A stretch of 64,000 nt of DNA from Thermaerobacter subterraneus DSM 13965 (GTDB lineage: Bacteria; Bacillota; Sulfobacillia; Thermaerobacterales; Thermaerobacteraceae): positions 1,613,837-1,677,836 of the forward strand of contig NZ_JH976535.1 in assembly GCF_000183545.2 (NCBI RefSeq), written 5' to 3'. Every line of letters starts with the position of its first letter. Within the stretch, counting starts at the first letter, position 1. Below, one piece after another: positions 16,347 to 25,036 of the stretch. A program made the position numbers and the translations under genes. The notes beneath the pieces are model-generated. The model saw nothing but the letters and a program-made list of their open reading frames with translations. It was not told the origin of the DNA and did no database searches.

Positions 16347-16644
16347 ATTCACCGCGCCGGCCATCCCACCGCCGCCGGGCGGTGGACCGGCCGCCGGTCC
16401 GGCCTGCGACCGGCCGCGAACCGGCCGTGCCTCGGCCTGCGCCCCGGACAGCGCCCGCGGGCCCCGCAAAACAGCGCGGGGCAGGCGCCCTGACGCCCGC
16501 CCCGCCGGCTCGTTGCGCCGGTTTCGTCCGTCCCTGATCCGTCACCCACACCAGGCTTTCCGGGGCCTGCCGGGTCACGCACCAGACCCCGTCTCGCGTA
16601 CCGGACCGGGTCTCACGACCGGGTCTCAGGCACCGGACCGGGCC
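16347..16644. other. Intergenic, short direct repeats
   Basis: No gene seen between the convergent carbonic anhydrase and permease genes. From 16590 to 16650 a GACCGGGTCTCA-like segment recurs three times with small changes. Confidence 0.4.
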
Positions 16645-18057
16645 TCAGGCTCCGGAGCCCATGAAGGCGTAGTGGGCGATGAAGATCGCCGCCAGGATCC
16701 ACATGGTCACCGAGACCTCGCGGATACGGCCCGTCACCAGCTTGAGCACCACATAGGACACGATCCCCAGCACCATGCCCGTGGCGATGCTGAAGGTCAG
16801 CGGGATGCCGAGCACGGTGAGGAAGGCCGGCAGGGCCTCGGTGATGTCGTCCAGGTCGAGCTTGCGGATCGGCTCCATCATCAGCAGGCCCACGATGACC
16901 AGCGCCGGCGCCGTGGCCGCGGCCGGGATCACGCCCGCCAGCGGCCAGAAGAACACGGCCAGCAGGAACAGGAGGCCCGTGACCACGGCCGTCAGGCCCG
17001 TTCGACCGCCCTGGCCGATGCCGGCGGCGCTCTCCACGTAGGTGGTGACGGTGGAGGTGCCCAGGCCCGCGCCGATGATGGTCGCCAGGGCGTCGCTGAC
17101 CAGCACCCGCCCGACCCGCGGGAAGGTCCCGGTCTTCTCGTCGATCACGCCCATCTTGGTGCCCAGGCCCACCAGGGTGCCCGCGGTGTCGAACATGTTG
17201 ACGAAGGTGAAGGTGAAGATCACCGTCAGCAGGCCCAGCTGCAGCGCGCTGCGGACGTCCAGCTGGCCCGCCACCTGGGCCAGGACGCCGAAGTCCGGCG
17301 CGCGCACCACGTCGGCCAGGCTGTGGGGCAGCCGGGTCAGCGGCTGCATGGCGCCGCTGGCGTCCGGGGCGTGGAAGAAGGCTCCCAGCAGCGTGGTCAG
17401 CAGCACGCCCCAGAGGATGGCGCCCTTGACGCGCCGGGCCATCAGGAGCGCCGTGATGACCAGCCCCAGCAGGGCCAGCACCGCCGGCCCCGAGCGCACG
17501 TCACCCAGCGACACCAGGGTCGCCTCGTTGGCCACGATCAGTCCGGCCGAGCGCAGCCCGATGAAGGCGATGAAGAGGCCGATGGCCGTGCTGGTGGCCA
17601 GGCGGATGTTGAGCGGAATGTCGCGCAGGATCCGCTCCCGGATGGGCAGCAGGCTGATGAGCAGGAAGATGACGCCGTCCATGAAGACCGCACCCAGCAC
17701 CGTCTGCCACGGGATGCCCTGCCCCAGTACCACGGTGTAGGCGAAGTAGGCGTTGAGCCCCATGCCCGGCGCCAGGGCGAAGGGCATGCGGGCGAACAGG
17801 CCCATGAGCAGCGTGGCGAAGCCCGACGACAGGGCCGTGGCCATGAGCACGGCATTGGGATCGAGCCCCGCCGCCCCCAGGATCTGCGGGTTGACGAACA
17901 GGATGTAGGCCATGGTGACAAAGGTGGTCACCCCGGCCAGGATCTCCGTCCGCAGGTCGGACCCGCTGGCCTGGATGGCAAAGAACCGGTCCAGCCAGCC
18001 GCCGCTGCGGCGCGGCACCGGCGCGGGTTGCACCTGCTGGCGCACCGCCACCGACAT
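16645..18057 (-). CDS. NCS2 family purine permease (AzgA/PbuG-like)
   Basis: A 470-residue polytopic transporter for guanine, hypoxanthine or adenine uptake by proton symport. The N-terminal SDLRTEILAGVTTFVTMAYI, the APGMGLNAYFAYTVV motif and the late FVNMFDTAGTLVGLGTKMG segment are diagnostic of the AzgA branch (PbuG/PbuO, GhxP). About 12-14 hydrophobic segments follow. ATG at 18057 with AAGGGGG upstream is used rather than the far upstream open-frame start at 18207. It is a single-gene unit. The upstream region contains repeated CGAA/TTCG elements that could be purine-repressor sites. Exact purine specificity is not predictable. Confidence 0.88.
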   Translation of the reverse strand: MSVAVRQQVQPAPVPRRSGGWLDRFFAIQASGSDLRTEILAGVTTFVTMAYILFVNPQILGAAGLDPNAVLMATALSSGFATLLMGLFARMPFALAPGMGLNAYFAYTVVLGQGIPWQTVLGAVFMDGVIFLLISLLPIRERILRDIPLNIRLATSTAIGLFIAFIGLRSAGLIVANEATLVSLGDVRSGPAVLALLGLVITALLMARRVKGAILWGVLLTTLLGAFFHAPDASGAMQPLTRLPHSLADVVRAPDFGVLAQVAGQLDVRSALQLGLLTVIFTFTFVNMFDTAGTLVGLGTKMGVIDEKTGTFPRVGRVLVSDALATIIGAGLGTSTVTTYVESAAGIGQGGRTGLTAVVTGLLFLLAVFFWPLAGVIPAAATAPALVIVGLLMMEPIRKLDLDDITEALPAFLTVLGIPLTFSIATGMVLGIVSYVVLKLVTGRIREVSVTMWILAAIFIAHYAFMGSGA

Positions 18058-18205
18058 ATCGTGAACCCCCTTCTGGATGAACCCGGCCGGTCGCCCGGCG
18101 GGCCGGCTCCGGCCTCTGCAGCCGCTGTCGCGGGCGGCCGGGTCCCGGAGAGATCGTGGGGAACTCCGGCTCCCGCCCCGGCGAGGCCTGCAACTCCGGG
18201 ATATC

Positions 18206-18260
18206 ATATCGTTGCATGCGAATCAACAAAGGTTGTTCGTATCATCTCGAACGAACGAAA
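18206..18260 (-). promoter_or_regulatory. A+T-rich upstream region of the purine permease with CGAA repeats
   Basis: An A+T-rich island in G+C-rich surroundings. On the minus strand it holds a candidate -10 TATGAT (around 18204-18209) with TTTGTT 16 bases upstream. The inverted pair CGAATCAAC (18219-18227) / GTTGTTCG (18232-18239) and three further CGAA copies at 18248-18260 follow. CGAAC cores are typical of PurR boxes, but the spacing does not clearly match a canonical PurBox pair. It is not a guanine riboswitch: the expected junction sequences are absent. Confidence 0.35.
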
Positions 18261-18922
18261 GGATATTTTTCTTATTGTTTAGAAACGTTGACTGGCCGGC
18301 TTCTCGCGGCCATGCGGCCTGCACCTTAGGTGCGGCTGCGGCGCCACCCGGGGTGATGGCAATGAGAAGGAGCGCGGCTCGGCCGGCGCGACGGGTGGCC
18401 GCCAGCCGCGGCGCGCGCGCTTCGACTCGCGGTCCAGCCATGCCGGTGGCCGGTGGCGCCGCCGGGTATTCACACCGCCCCCCGGGATTCACTCTCCGCC
18501 CCGAAACTGCAAGCCTGAAAGGTCCTGCGGCCGTGCAAATTATGATCGGGAACGCCACCTGCCGCGTACCCGCTGTACGGCCTCGGGACGAGCGCCTGTG
18601 CCGCCATGGCAGCCCTCTCCACGGGGTACGGACCGGCGGGAGGTCCCGGGCGGGTGGAGCGACTGGTGCAACCGCTTCCAGGACCGGTGCGGGACGCGAC
18701 GCGAGGTCGACGAGGTCGACCGGACGAGGCAAAAACCAGCCAGGTTCAGGCAGGCAAAAGCCGGCCGGCGGTACGGCAGGACGGCACAGCGGGCCGGCGA
18801 ACCCGGCCGGGTGAACCGTCGGGCCGGGGTACCGGGCATGGGCTGGCCGGTGGCGGCGGCCGCGCAGGACGTACCGGAGCAGCGGGCGTGCGGGGCCGAG
18901 TTCGACCACCGAGGTGATTCCC
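18261..18922. other. Non-coding stretch upstream of the SASP gene
   Basis: About 660 bp without a convincing gene; long open frames on both strands have Arg/Pro-rich shadow composition and no RBS. There is a small A+T-richer patch at 18535-18550 (CAAATTATGATC). No clear sporulation promoter was recognised. Confidence 0.4.
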
Positions 18923-19168
18923 ATGGCGTTGGGTCAGAAGACCAACCGGCTGCTGATCAAGGAAGCGCACCCGGCCCTGGACAACCTGAAGTACGAGATT
19001 GCGGCCGAGCTGGGCTTGCCCGTTCACCAGGGTTCCGAAGACTACTGGGGTGATATTCCCGCCCGCCAGGCGGGTGCCGTCGGCGGCCACATGGTGCGGC
19101 GGATGATCGCCCTGGCCGAGCAGGCGCTGGCCAGTGGCCAGGCGCTGCCGCCGGACCCGAAGAAGTAA
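18923..19168 (+). CDS. Alpha/beta-type small acid-soluble spore protein
   Basis: An 81-residue SASP that coats and protects DNA in the dormant spore and is degraded on germination. Both family signatures are present: the germination-protease region (ALDNLKYEIAAELGLP) and the C-terminal DNA-binding motif AGAVGGHMVRRMIALAEQAL. Compared with Bacillus SASPs it has a short insert (VHQGSEDYWGDIPARQ) between the two. ATG at 18923 lies five bases after GAGGTGA; an upstream in-frame GTG (18914) overlaps that RBS and is rejected. It is monocistronic with a terminator at 19250. Presence of this gene shows the organism can sporulate. Confidence 0.9.
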   Translation: MALGQKTNRLLIKEAHPALDNLKYEIAAELGLPVHQGSEDYWGDIPARQAGAVGGHMVRRMIALAEQALASGQALPPDPKK

Positions 19169-19249
19169 GGCGAAGAAGCAAGCTGAAGAAGTAAGCCGTT
19201 GCAAGCAAGCCGTCGCCCGCGAGGCCACAAGCGACGCCAAGAACCGGAC

Positions 19250-19274
19250 GGGCGCACCCCAGGCGGGTGCGCCC
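19250..19274 (+). terminator. SASP gene terminator
   Basis: A perfect 10-bp stem GGGCGCACCC / GGGTGCGCCC with a 5-base loop lies 81 bases after the stop and is followed by CCTCGTTTG. Confidence 0.6.
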
Positions 19275-19775
19275 CCTCGTTTGCCCCGGTCCCGTCACCC
19301 CCCGCCGCCCGCCCTCGATCCAGACCCGCTCGGACCTGCCCACCTGCCGAAAGCCCGCCCGCCGCGGGTGCCGGAGAGCCGCCACCCCCGCTGCCCGAAA
19401 ACCTGCTGAATCCTGGTACAACGCTGCGCTTTTCGGAAGGAATACCCAGAAGCCTGGACGAATAGCGGGTAATCAAACCTCGATCCGGCGGCAAAGAGCT
19501 CGGGCGGGCGGCGACGGGCGGGCGGTTACGGGCGGGGCCGGCGCCAGGCGACGGCCCGCCGGGGGCGGCGCGGGGAACCGGAGCCGCGCCGGACGGCGCT
19601 GCAACCGCACCTCCTGGAGCGCGCCGGACCGACCTGGCGGCGCGCCGCGCCGCAGCGGGCCGTACCGCCCCGGCGCCGGGTGTGCGCCGTAGCGCCCCCG
19701 GCGGGGTGCGCCGCCCCGGCGCCGCACCCCGCCGGCCTGAAGCCGCGCCGGAGCATGAGTACGGGAGGGCTTGCC
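19275..19775. other. Non-coding stretch upstream of the ASCH gene
   Basis: An A+T-richer patch (19415-19480) is followed by ~250 bp of extreme G+C with many GCGCC/GGCGC inverted motifs (19500-19750). No open frame has an RBS. It may be a structured leader, but no known riboswitch was recognised. Confidence 0.35.
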
Positions 19776-20123
19776 TTGAAGGCACTGAATTTCTACTCCA
19801 CGGTCTACCAGGCCAATTTGCTGGCGGCGGAAAAGCGCTGCACCATCCGCCTGGGCGACAAGCGCGACAAGTACCGCGAAGGCGATCTGGTCTGGGTGAC
19901 CTACGGCAACCGCTTCGAACCCCGACAGAAGCTTTTCACGGCGGTGATCGACCGGGTGGTGGTCAAGCCCCTGGGGCAGCTGACGGCGGCGGAGCTGGCG
20001 GCGGAAGACCCCAACCTGAAAAGCCCCGGGGAACTGGCGGGCTTCCTGGAACGGATCTACGACCGCCCGGTCTCCCTGGACGAAACCGTCAGCGCCGTCT
20101 TCTTCTCCCGTGTCCTGGAATGA
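19776..20123 (+). CDS. ASCH domain-containing protein
   Basis: A 115-residue protein with the ASCH (PUA-like) fold, predicted to bind RNA or a modified nucleotide. Characteristic parts are the N-terminal MKALNFYSTVYQANLLAAEKR, then CTIRLGDKRDKYREGDLVWV, TYGNRF and the strand FTAVIDRVVVKPLG. TTG at 19776 is the best start, six bases after GGGAGGG; the ATG at 19755 lies before the RBS. It converges on ypdA with only 12 bases between the stop codons. Role in translation regulation is inferred from fold only. Confidence 0.75.
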   Translation: MKALNFYSTVYQANLLAAEKRCTIRLGDKRDKYREGDLVWVTYGNRFEPRQKLFTAVIDRVVVKPLGQLTAAELAAEDPNLKSPGELAGFLERIYDRPVSLDETVSAVFFSRVLE

Positions 20124-20135
20124 CCATTCTCAGTT

Positions 20136-21326
20136 TCAACCTGCTGCTCCGCGCCGCTGGGCCAGGATGTGCCGGACCACCCGCTCCCCGTGCCAGCGGC
20201 CGTTCTCGATGAAGATCTTGTTGGCGTCGTAGCCGGCGGCCACCACCCCGGCCAGGTAGACCCCGGGCACAGGCGTGGCCATGGTCTCCGGGTCGTGCCG
20301 GGGCTCGCCCGTGGCCGGGTCCACCGGGATCCCCAGCCGGTGCACCAGGGTGTGGTTGGGACGGTAGCCGACCAGCAGGAAGACGAAATCGGCTTCCAGC
20401 TGCCGCGGCTCGCCCGCCACCGCCACCCGCACCCGGCCGGGCTCGATGGCCTGCACCTCCGTGTTGTAGAGCACCGTGATGCGCCCCTTGTCCACCAGGC
20501 TGCGGAAGGGCGGCAGCACCCAGGGCTTGATGCGCTCGGACAGGGCCGGCCCCCGGTGGGCCAGGGTCACCTGGGCTCCGCAGCGGTGCAGGTCCAGCGC
20601 CGCCTCCACGGCCGAGTTCTGCCCGCCGACCACCAGCACCCGCCGCCCGTAAAACGCGTGGCCTTCGCGGTAGTAGTGGCTGACGTGGGGCAGGTCTTCC
20701 CCGGGGATGCCCAGGCGGTTGGGGCGATCGTAATAGCCCGTGGCCAGCACTACGTTCCGGGCCCGCAAGGTCCACAGGGGGCCTCCCCGCCGGGCGGCCC
20801 CGCGGCCCTCTCCGCTTTCGCCGCCCTCCCGGCCCTGGGCGGGCGCCGGCTCCGGCCCGCCCTCCTGCACGGCCTCCAGGGCGCCTGACGCCTCCGGCTC
20901 CAGAGGCGGCCAGGCGGCCACCAGGCGAGGGGCGGGCCGGGCGGTTACCAGGAACGTGCCGTCCGCCTCGCGCCGGGCGTCGACGACCTCGGTGAAGGTG
21001 TCGACCTGCAGGCCCAGGTGCTGGACCACCGCCCGGTAGTAGTCCAGCGCTTCCCGGCGGGTCGGATTGGCCCGCTCGATGACGAAGGGAATGCCCGCAA
21101 TGGCCAGGTTGTCGCTGGTGCTGAAGAAGTTCATCTGCAGCGGGAAGTGGACCAGGGAGTTGACGATGGCCCCCTTCTCCAGCACGCGGTAACGCAGGCC
21201 CGCCTTCTGGGCCGCCGCCGCGCAGGCCAGCCCGCAGGGGCCGGCGCCGATGATCACCAGATCGTAGGGGGCTCCCGCCGGTGCCGGGCTCCCGCTGCCG
21301 ATCGCCGGTTCCTCCGTGTTCACCAT
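20136..21326 (-). CDS. ypdA: YpdA-type bacillithiol disulfide reductase
   Basis: A 396-residue FAD/NADPH flavoprotein that reduces oxidised bacillithiol (BSSB) in Firmicutes. Motifs are the FAD-binding LVIIGAGPCGLACA (GAGPCG carries the YpdA Cys), LEKGAIVNSLVHFPLQMNFFST, the second Rossmann motif VLVVGGQNSAVEAALDL and the C-terminal VPGVYLAGVVAAGYDANKIFIENGR. A ~50-residue Glu/Gly/Ala insert (about 130-182) is absent from typical members. ATG at 21326 has GGAGGT upstream. The SDR gene ends 43 bases upstream, so they form an operon. It suggests bacillithiol as the main low-molecular-weight thiol. Confidence 0.87.
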   Translation of the reverse strand: MVNTEEPAIGSGSPAPAGAPYDLVIIGAGPCGLACAAAAQKAGLRYRVLEKGAIVNSLVHFPLQMNFFSTSDNLAIAGIPFVIERANPTRREALDYYRAVVQHLGLQVDTFTEVVDARREADGTFLVTARPAPRLVAAWPPLEPEASGALEAVQEGGPEPAPAQGREGGESGEGRGAARRGGPLWTLRARNVVLATGYYDRPNRLGIPGEDLPHVSHYYREGHAFYGRRVLVVGGQNSAVEAALDLHRCGAQVTLAHRGPALSERIKPWVLPPFRSLVDKGRITVLYNTEVQAIEPGRVRVAVAGEPRQLEADFVFLLVGYRPNHTLVHRLGIPVDPATGEPRHDPETMATPVPGVYLAGVVAAGYDANKIFIENGRWHGERVVRHILAQRRGAAG

Positions 21327-21369
21327 GTGACCTCCATGTTATCCCGATGTTGGCTCCCCGCCCGGGTCG

Positions 21370-22092
21370 TCACTGGCGGTCCGCCGGGACCAGGGGCCGC
21401 ACGATCACCGTGCCGTAGACCACCCGGCGCGGGGCCGCGGCCACTTCCAGGACGGTGTGGGCCACGTCCTCCGGGCGCAGGGAATAATCCCGGGGCGGCG
21501 TGCCGCCGAAGTGGGTCTGCACCGAACCCGGGCAGACGGCGGTCACCCGCAGCTCGTAGGGACGCACCTCCTGGCGCAGCGTATCGGCCAGCGCCATCAG
21601 GCCCCACTTGGACGCGCAGTACCCGGCGCCGTTGACGAAGGTGGTGGTCCCGGCCACCGACGAGATCATGATGATGTGACCGTCCCGCCGCTCCATCATA
21701 TGGGGCAGCACCGCCTGGCTCCAGAGGAAGGGCGCCTTGAGGTTGACGGCCATCATCTCGTCCCAGGCCGCTTCGTCCAGCTCGGCCACCGGCGCGAAAT
21801 GGCCCACCCCGGCGTTGTTCACCAGGATGTCGATGCGGCCCCAGCGCTCCAGGGTCTCCCGCACCACCTCCCGGGCGGCCGCCGCCGAGGTGACGTCGGC
21901 CACCCGCGGGACGAACCGGCCCCCGGCGCCGGCCGCCGCCAGATCCCGCGCAAGGGCCTCAAGGACGCCGGCCGACCGGGCGACACCCACGACCCTGGCC
22001 CCCTCGGCGACAAACCCGCGGCTGATGGCCTCGCCGATCCCTCGGCTGGCCCCTGTCACGATGGCCACCTTGTCCTGCAGTCGTCCTGGCAT
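21370..22092 (-). CDS. Short-chain dehydrogenase/reductase (SDR)
   Basis: A classical SDR of 240 residues, an NAD(P)-dependent oxidoreductase of unknown substrate. TGASRGIG (nucleotide binding), NNAG, the catalytic Ser in MISSVAG and the YCASKWG Tyr/Lys pair are all present, with PGSVQTHFGG after them. ATG at 22092 follows GGGAGGGG; the open frame beyond it is Arg/Pro-rich shadow. It is the first gene of a two-gene unit with ypdA. Confidence 0.85.
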   Translation of the reverse strand: MPGRLQDKVAIVTGASRGIGEAISRGFVAEGARVVGVARSAGVLEALARDLAAAGAGGRFVPRVADVTSAAAAREVVRETLERWGRIDILVNNAGVGHFAPVAELDEAAWDEMMAVNLKAPFLWSQAVLPHMMERRDGHIIMISSVAGTTTFVNGAGYCASKWGLMALADTLRQEVRPYELRVTAVCPGSVQTHFGGTPPRDYSLRPEDVAHTVLEVAAAPRRVVYGTVIVRPLVPADRQ

Positions 22093-22707
22093 GGATGCCC
22101 CTCCCGCCGTAAAAGATGCCGCAACAGGTCCTCCGTCCTTTGCCGTGGCGGGCCCCGGCCCGCGTCCCGCCGCGGGCCGCAGGGGAAACGCACACCCCGC
22201 CAGCAACCAGCAAGAAGATGCCGGCCAGAGGGCGCCGGCGACGCGCGGGCCGGCAAGGCGCGCCCGCCACCGCGCCCCGCCAGGCGCGCGCCGGCGACGC
22301 GCGGGCCCGCGAGCCGCGCCCGCGACCGCGCTCCGGTCGATGGGTGGCGTGAAGCCGAACCGGCCGGGGTGCACCCCCGGCGTGCCCCGCCAGGCGCCTG
22401 GCGTCAGCGTGCACCGGCCGGGGCTGGACCCTGCCACCGCCCGGCGACCCGGGCCTGCTGGCCATGTGCGATCCCAAGCATACGGCTGTGCGGTTCCATC
22501 TTACCGCAGGACGGAAGGATCAGGCGGGCCGCAAGAGCCCCGGTTGCTGCCGGCCTGGGGCCCCCTGGATCCCGACCGCCGCCCGGGGTTGTGGCAGGTG
22601 GGATCGCGGTGCTAATGTTGGAGCCGTCAATCCCGGGCAGTGGAACGGGTCGAGGCAGTCGATCCGGGCCGCGAAGCGGCGGGCCGGGCAAAGGACGGCG
22701 ACGCGCT
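22093..22707. other. Divergent intergenic region with imperfect direct repeat
   Basis: 615 bp between the divergent SDR and membrane-protein genes. A ~50-bp G+C-rich segment is repeated with 56-bp spacing (GCCGGCGACGCGCGGG at 22234 and 22290). A perfect palindrome CGCCAGGCGCCTGGCG lies at 22388-22403. An A+T-richer patch at 22470-22520 may contain promoters. No gene is supported. Confidence 0.4.
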
Positions 22708-24333
22708 GTGACGGACGGGCAGGAGCCGGCAACCCATTCCAAGCCGCACGAAACGGCGACGCTCCCCTTCCCCCAGGAGGGAGCAGGTCCGCGCGCCGGC
22801 GGCCGCACCCCCGCCGGGGGCACCGGGAGCGCCCAGGGCACCCGCCCCGGAGGAACCGGGCCCGGCGGCCAGGAAGCTGCTGCGGGCCGCCGGCCGGCGG
22901 CAGCCCGCGGAGGCCAGGATGAGCCGGCCGGCGGGTTCCGCCGGTTCTGGCGGTTCTACCTGCCCCTGGCTGCCAGCGACCTGCTCATGGGCGCTTCCGA
23001 GACGGCGGTCAACGCCGGCATCGCCCGCCTGGCCGCGCCGGACCTCTCCCTGGCGGCCTACGGCGCCGTGATCGCCACGTGCCTGCTCATCGAAAGCCCG
23101 GTGATCATGCTGCTTCATGCCGGCAATGCCCTCGCCACCCATCCCCAGGCGTTGCGGCGGCTCCAGCGGTTCACCCTGCTGCTGGCAGGGGCCCTGACGC
23201 TCCTCCACGGGGCCCTGGCCTTCACGGGCCTATTCGACCTGTACTTTGGGCGGACCCTGGGCTTGGACGGCGAGCTGCTGGCCCTGGTGCGACCGGCCTT
23301 CGCGGTGATGCTGCCCTGGACGGCGGCCATCGCCTGGCGGCGGCTCCATCAGGGGCTTTTGATTCGCCACGGCCACACCGCCGTGGCCAGCCGGGGCACC
23401 GTGATCCGGCTGGCCACCCTGGGGACCGTCCTGGCTGCCGGCGGTTCCTTGGGCATGCCGGGCGCTCTGGCCGGGTGTGCTGGCCTGGCCGCGGCCGTGA
23501 CCGCCGAGGCCGCATACGTGCATGCCTGCGCCCGGAGCTGGCTTCGGCGCCACTGGCCGCCAGGCGGCGTCAGGGAAGCGTGCGACGGTACGGGAGCGGG
23601 GGACGCGGGCGGCCAGCACGCCGCCCCCGGGGCGGCCGTCCGGGCAGGCGGCCACCCGGCCGGCGAGGCCGGAGGGCTGAGCTGGCGAGGCCTGTTGGGC
23701 TTTTACATCCCCCTGGCCCTTACCAGCGTGACGACTTTCGCCGCCCGCCCCGTGCTCACCGGCCTCCTGGCCCGGGCCGCCGACGCCACCGTGGCCCTGG
23801 CCGCTTGGCCCGTGACCTGGAGCACGGTGCTGCTCTTCATGCTCCCCATGCGCACCGTGGAGCAGGTGGCCATCGCCCACGGCGAAGACGGCGCGTGGCG
23901 GGCCGTCCGGGGCTTTGCCTGGCGGACCGGGCTGGGCGGGGTGCTGGTCATGGCCCTGCTGAGCGCCACGCCGGCGGCCGGGGCGTATCTCGCCGGCGTG
24001 GTGGCCGTTTCCGGGGAGGTCGCCGCAGCGGCGCGCTGGGGTCTCCTGGCGATGATCCCCGTTCCCCTGGTCGTGGCTCTTGCCTCCTGCGAGGCCGGGC
24101 GGCTGGTCCGCACCCGGCGGACCGTTTTCATCCACCTGGCCGCCCTGGCCAATGTGGGCGTGCTGACGGCCACGGCGTTCCTGGTCCGGCTCCTGGCCCC
24201 GGCCCTACCGGGCACCGTGATCGCCGCCGCGGCCCTGCTTGCCGCCTATGGGGCCGAATGGGCCGTCCTGGCCGCAGGCACGGCCATGGTGGCTCGCGCC
24301 CCTGCTCCCCTGCGACACGGCGCGCCCGCGTGA
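22708..24333 (+). CDS. Multi-span membrane protein, MOP/ANK-like
   Basis: 541 residues with two blocks of six or so membrane segments separated by a ~45-residue Gly/Ala linker (after RSWLRRHWPPGG). The opening FYLPLAASDLLMGASETAVNAGIARL and the matching start of the second half, LLGFYIPLALTSVTTFAARPVLTGLLARA, give an internal duplication. This is the layout of MATE/MOP exporters and of ANK-type pyrophosphate/citrate transporters. The AVNAGIAR...AAYG motif looks ANK-like, but I cannot prove it. Substrate is unknown. The start is uncertain: GTG 22708 with AAGGACGG upstream is preferred; about 70 Pro/Gly-rich residues precede the first membrane span. Confidence 0.65.
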   Translation: MTDGQEPATHSKPHETATLPFPQEGAGPRAGGRTPAGGTGSAQGTRPGGTGPGGQEAAAGRRPAAARGGQDEPAGGFRRFWRFYLPLAASDLLMGASETAVNAGIARLAAPDLSLAAYGAVIATCLLIESPVIMLLHAGNALATHPQALRRLQRFTLLLAGALTLLHGALAFTGLFDLYFGRTLGLDGELLALVRPAFAVMLPWTAAIAWRRLHQGLLIRHGHTAVASRGTVIRLATLGTVLAAGGSLGMPGALAGCAGLAAAVTAEAAYVHACARSWLRRHWPPGGVREACDGTGAGDAGGQHAAPGAAVRAGGHPAGEAGGLSWRGLLGFYIPLALTSVTTFAARPVLTGLLARAADATVALAAWPVTWSTVLLFMLPMRTVEQVAIAHGEDGAWRAVRGFAWRTGLGGVLVMALLSATPAAGAYLAGVVAVSGEVAAAARWGLLAMIPVPLVVALASCEAGRLVRTRRTVFIHLAALANVGVLTATAFLVRLLAPALPGTVIAAAALLAAYGAEWAVLAAGTAMVARAPAPLRHGAPA

Positions 24334-24566
24334 AGCCACGTGTCACGACCACCATGCGGCCACCCGTCAAGCCAAGTAGGAAGCACGCGCTACGCTACGG
24401 GTTCCCACGCCCGCCCGGAGAGCGACCTGTTGCAGCATGCGCTTCCGTTTTCGGTTCCGTCTGTGTGCGTGGGACCCTCCCGGGGCGCGTCCCCGGTGGA
24501 GCTGCCGGCAGGCGAGGCCCGCCGCCGGCACCTCCGGCGGCCCCGTCCGTCCCGGGATCCCCAAGC

Positions 24567-24917
24567 TTACGGACCCGGCCGGCGATCTTGTCCTTCCCGG
24601 CGCGGGTTGCCGGGTCCCCGGGCGACCCGGTGGGCGCGGCGGAGGGCTTCCGTGGACTGGCGGGTCGCTTCATCGTCCGTGCCGCCGCCCGGCGCCGGCC
24701 CGTAGGTTGCTCCCCACAACCGAGCGGCAGCGGCCGATTGCGGTCCCGGGACGCCGCCGTCCACAGGGACCACGGGACCGCCTTCCCCTTGCTCGATCCC
24801 CTGGACCCCCTCCCCCTGCCGCCTTGCCTCGGGGCGGGCTGGCGGATGGTTCCGGCGACGGTCCGGACGGGCCGGTGCGGCCGGCGGCAACTCCCGGTCC
24901 TGAGGCGCTGCGGGCAT
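24567..24917 (-). CDS. Small hypothetical protein downstream of addA
   Basis: An open frame of 116 residues beginning with ATG at 24917, six bases after GGGGGTGA. It lies 119 bases downstream of addA on the same strand. Composition is Pro/Arg/Ala-rich but the C-terminal part (GGGTDDEATRQSTEALRRAH) looks like real protein. No family is recognised. The other open frames in 24334-25036 have no RBS and I regard this 700-bp region as otherwise empty. Confidence 0.35.
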   Translation of the reverse strand: MPAAPQDRELPPAAPARPDRRRNHPPARPEARRQGEGVQGIEQGEGGPVVPVDGGVPGPQSAAAARLWGATYGPAPGGGTDDEATRQSTEALRRAHRVARGPGNPRREGQDRRPGP

Positions 24918-25036
24918 GGTTTCACCCCCGGCCTAGTATGGCTCCCGGACGGCCGGTCCCTGCCGCCCGGGCCGGCCGGCATCGACGCCGCAGCCGCCCT
25001 CCGAGGCCGCCGCAAACCGTCCCCGCCGGAGGCGGT

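Noticed and set aside
16513..18282. Plus-strand open frame of 589 residues opposite the purine permease
   Set aside because: His/Gln/Arg-rich antisense shadow of a well supported transporter gene.
18190..18290. Possible guanine riboswitch upstream of the purine permease
   Set aside because: The conserved junction and loop sequences of purine riboswitches are absent on the minus strand.
18223..18924. Long minus-strand open frame of 233 residues over the SASP upstream region
   Set aside because: It is Pro/Arg-rich, has no RBS, runs through the A+T-rich permease regulatory region and has no recognisable motif. It is a shadow frame of G+C-rich DNA.
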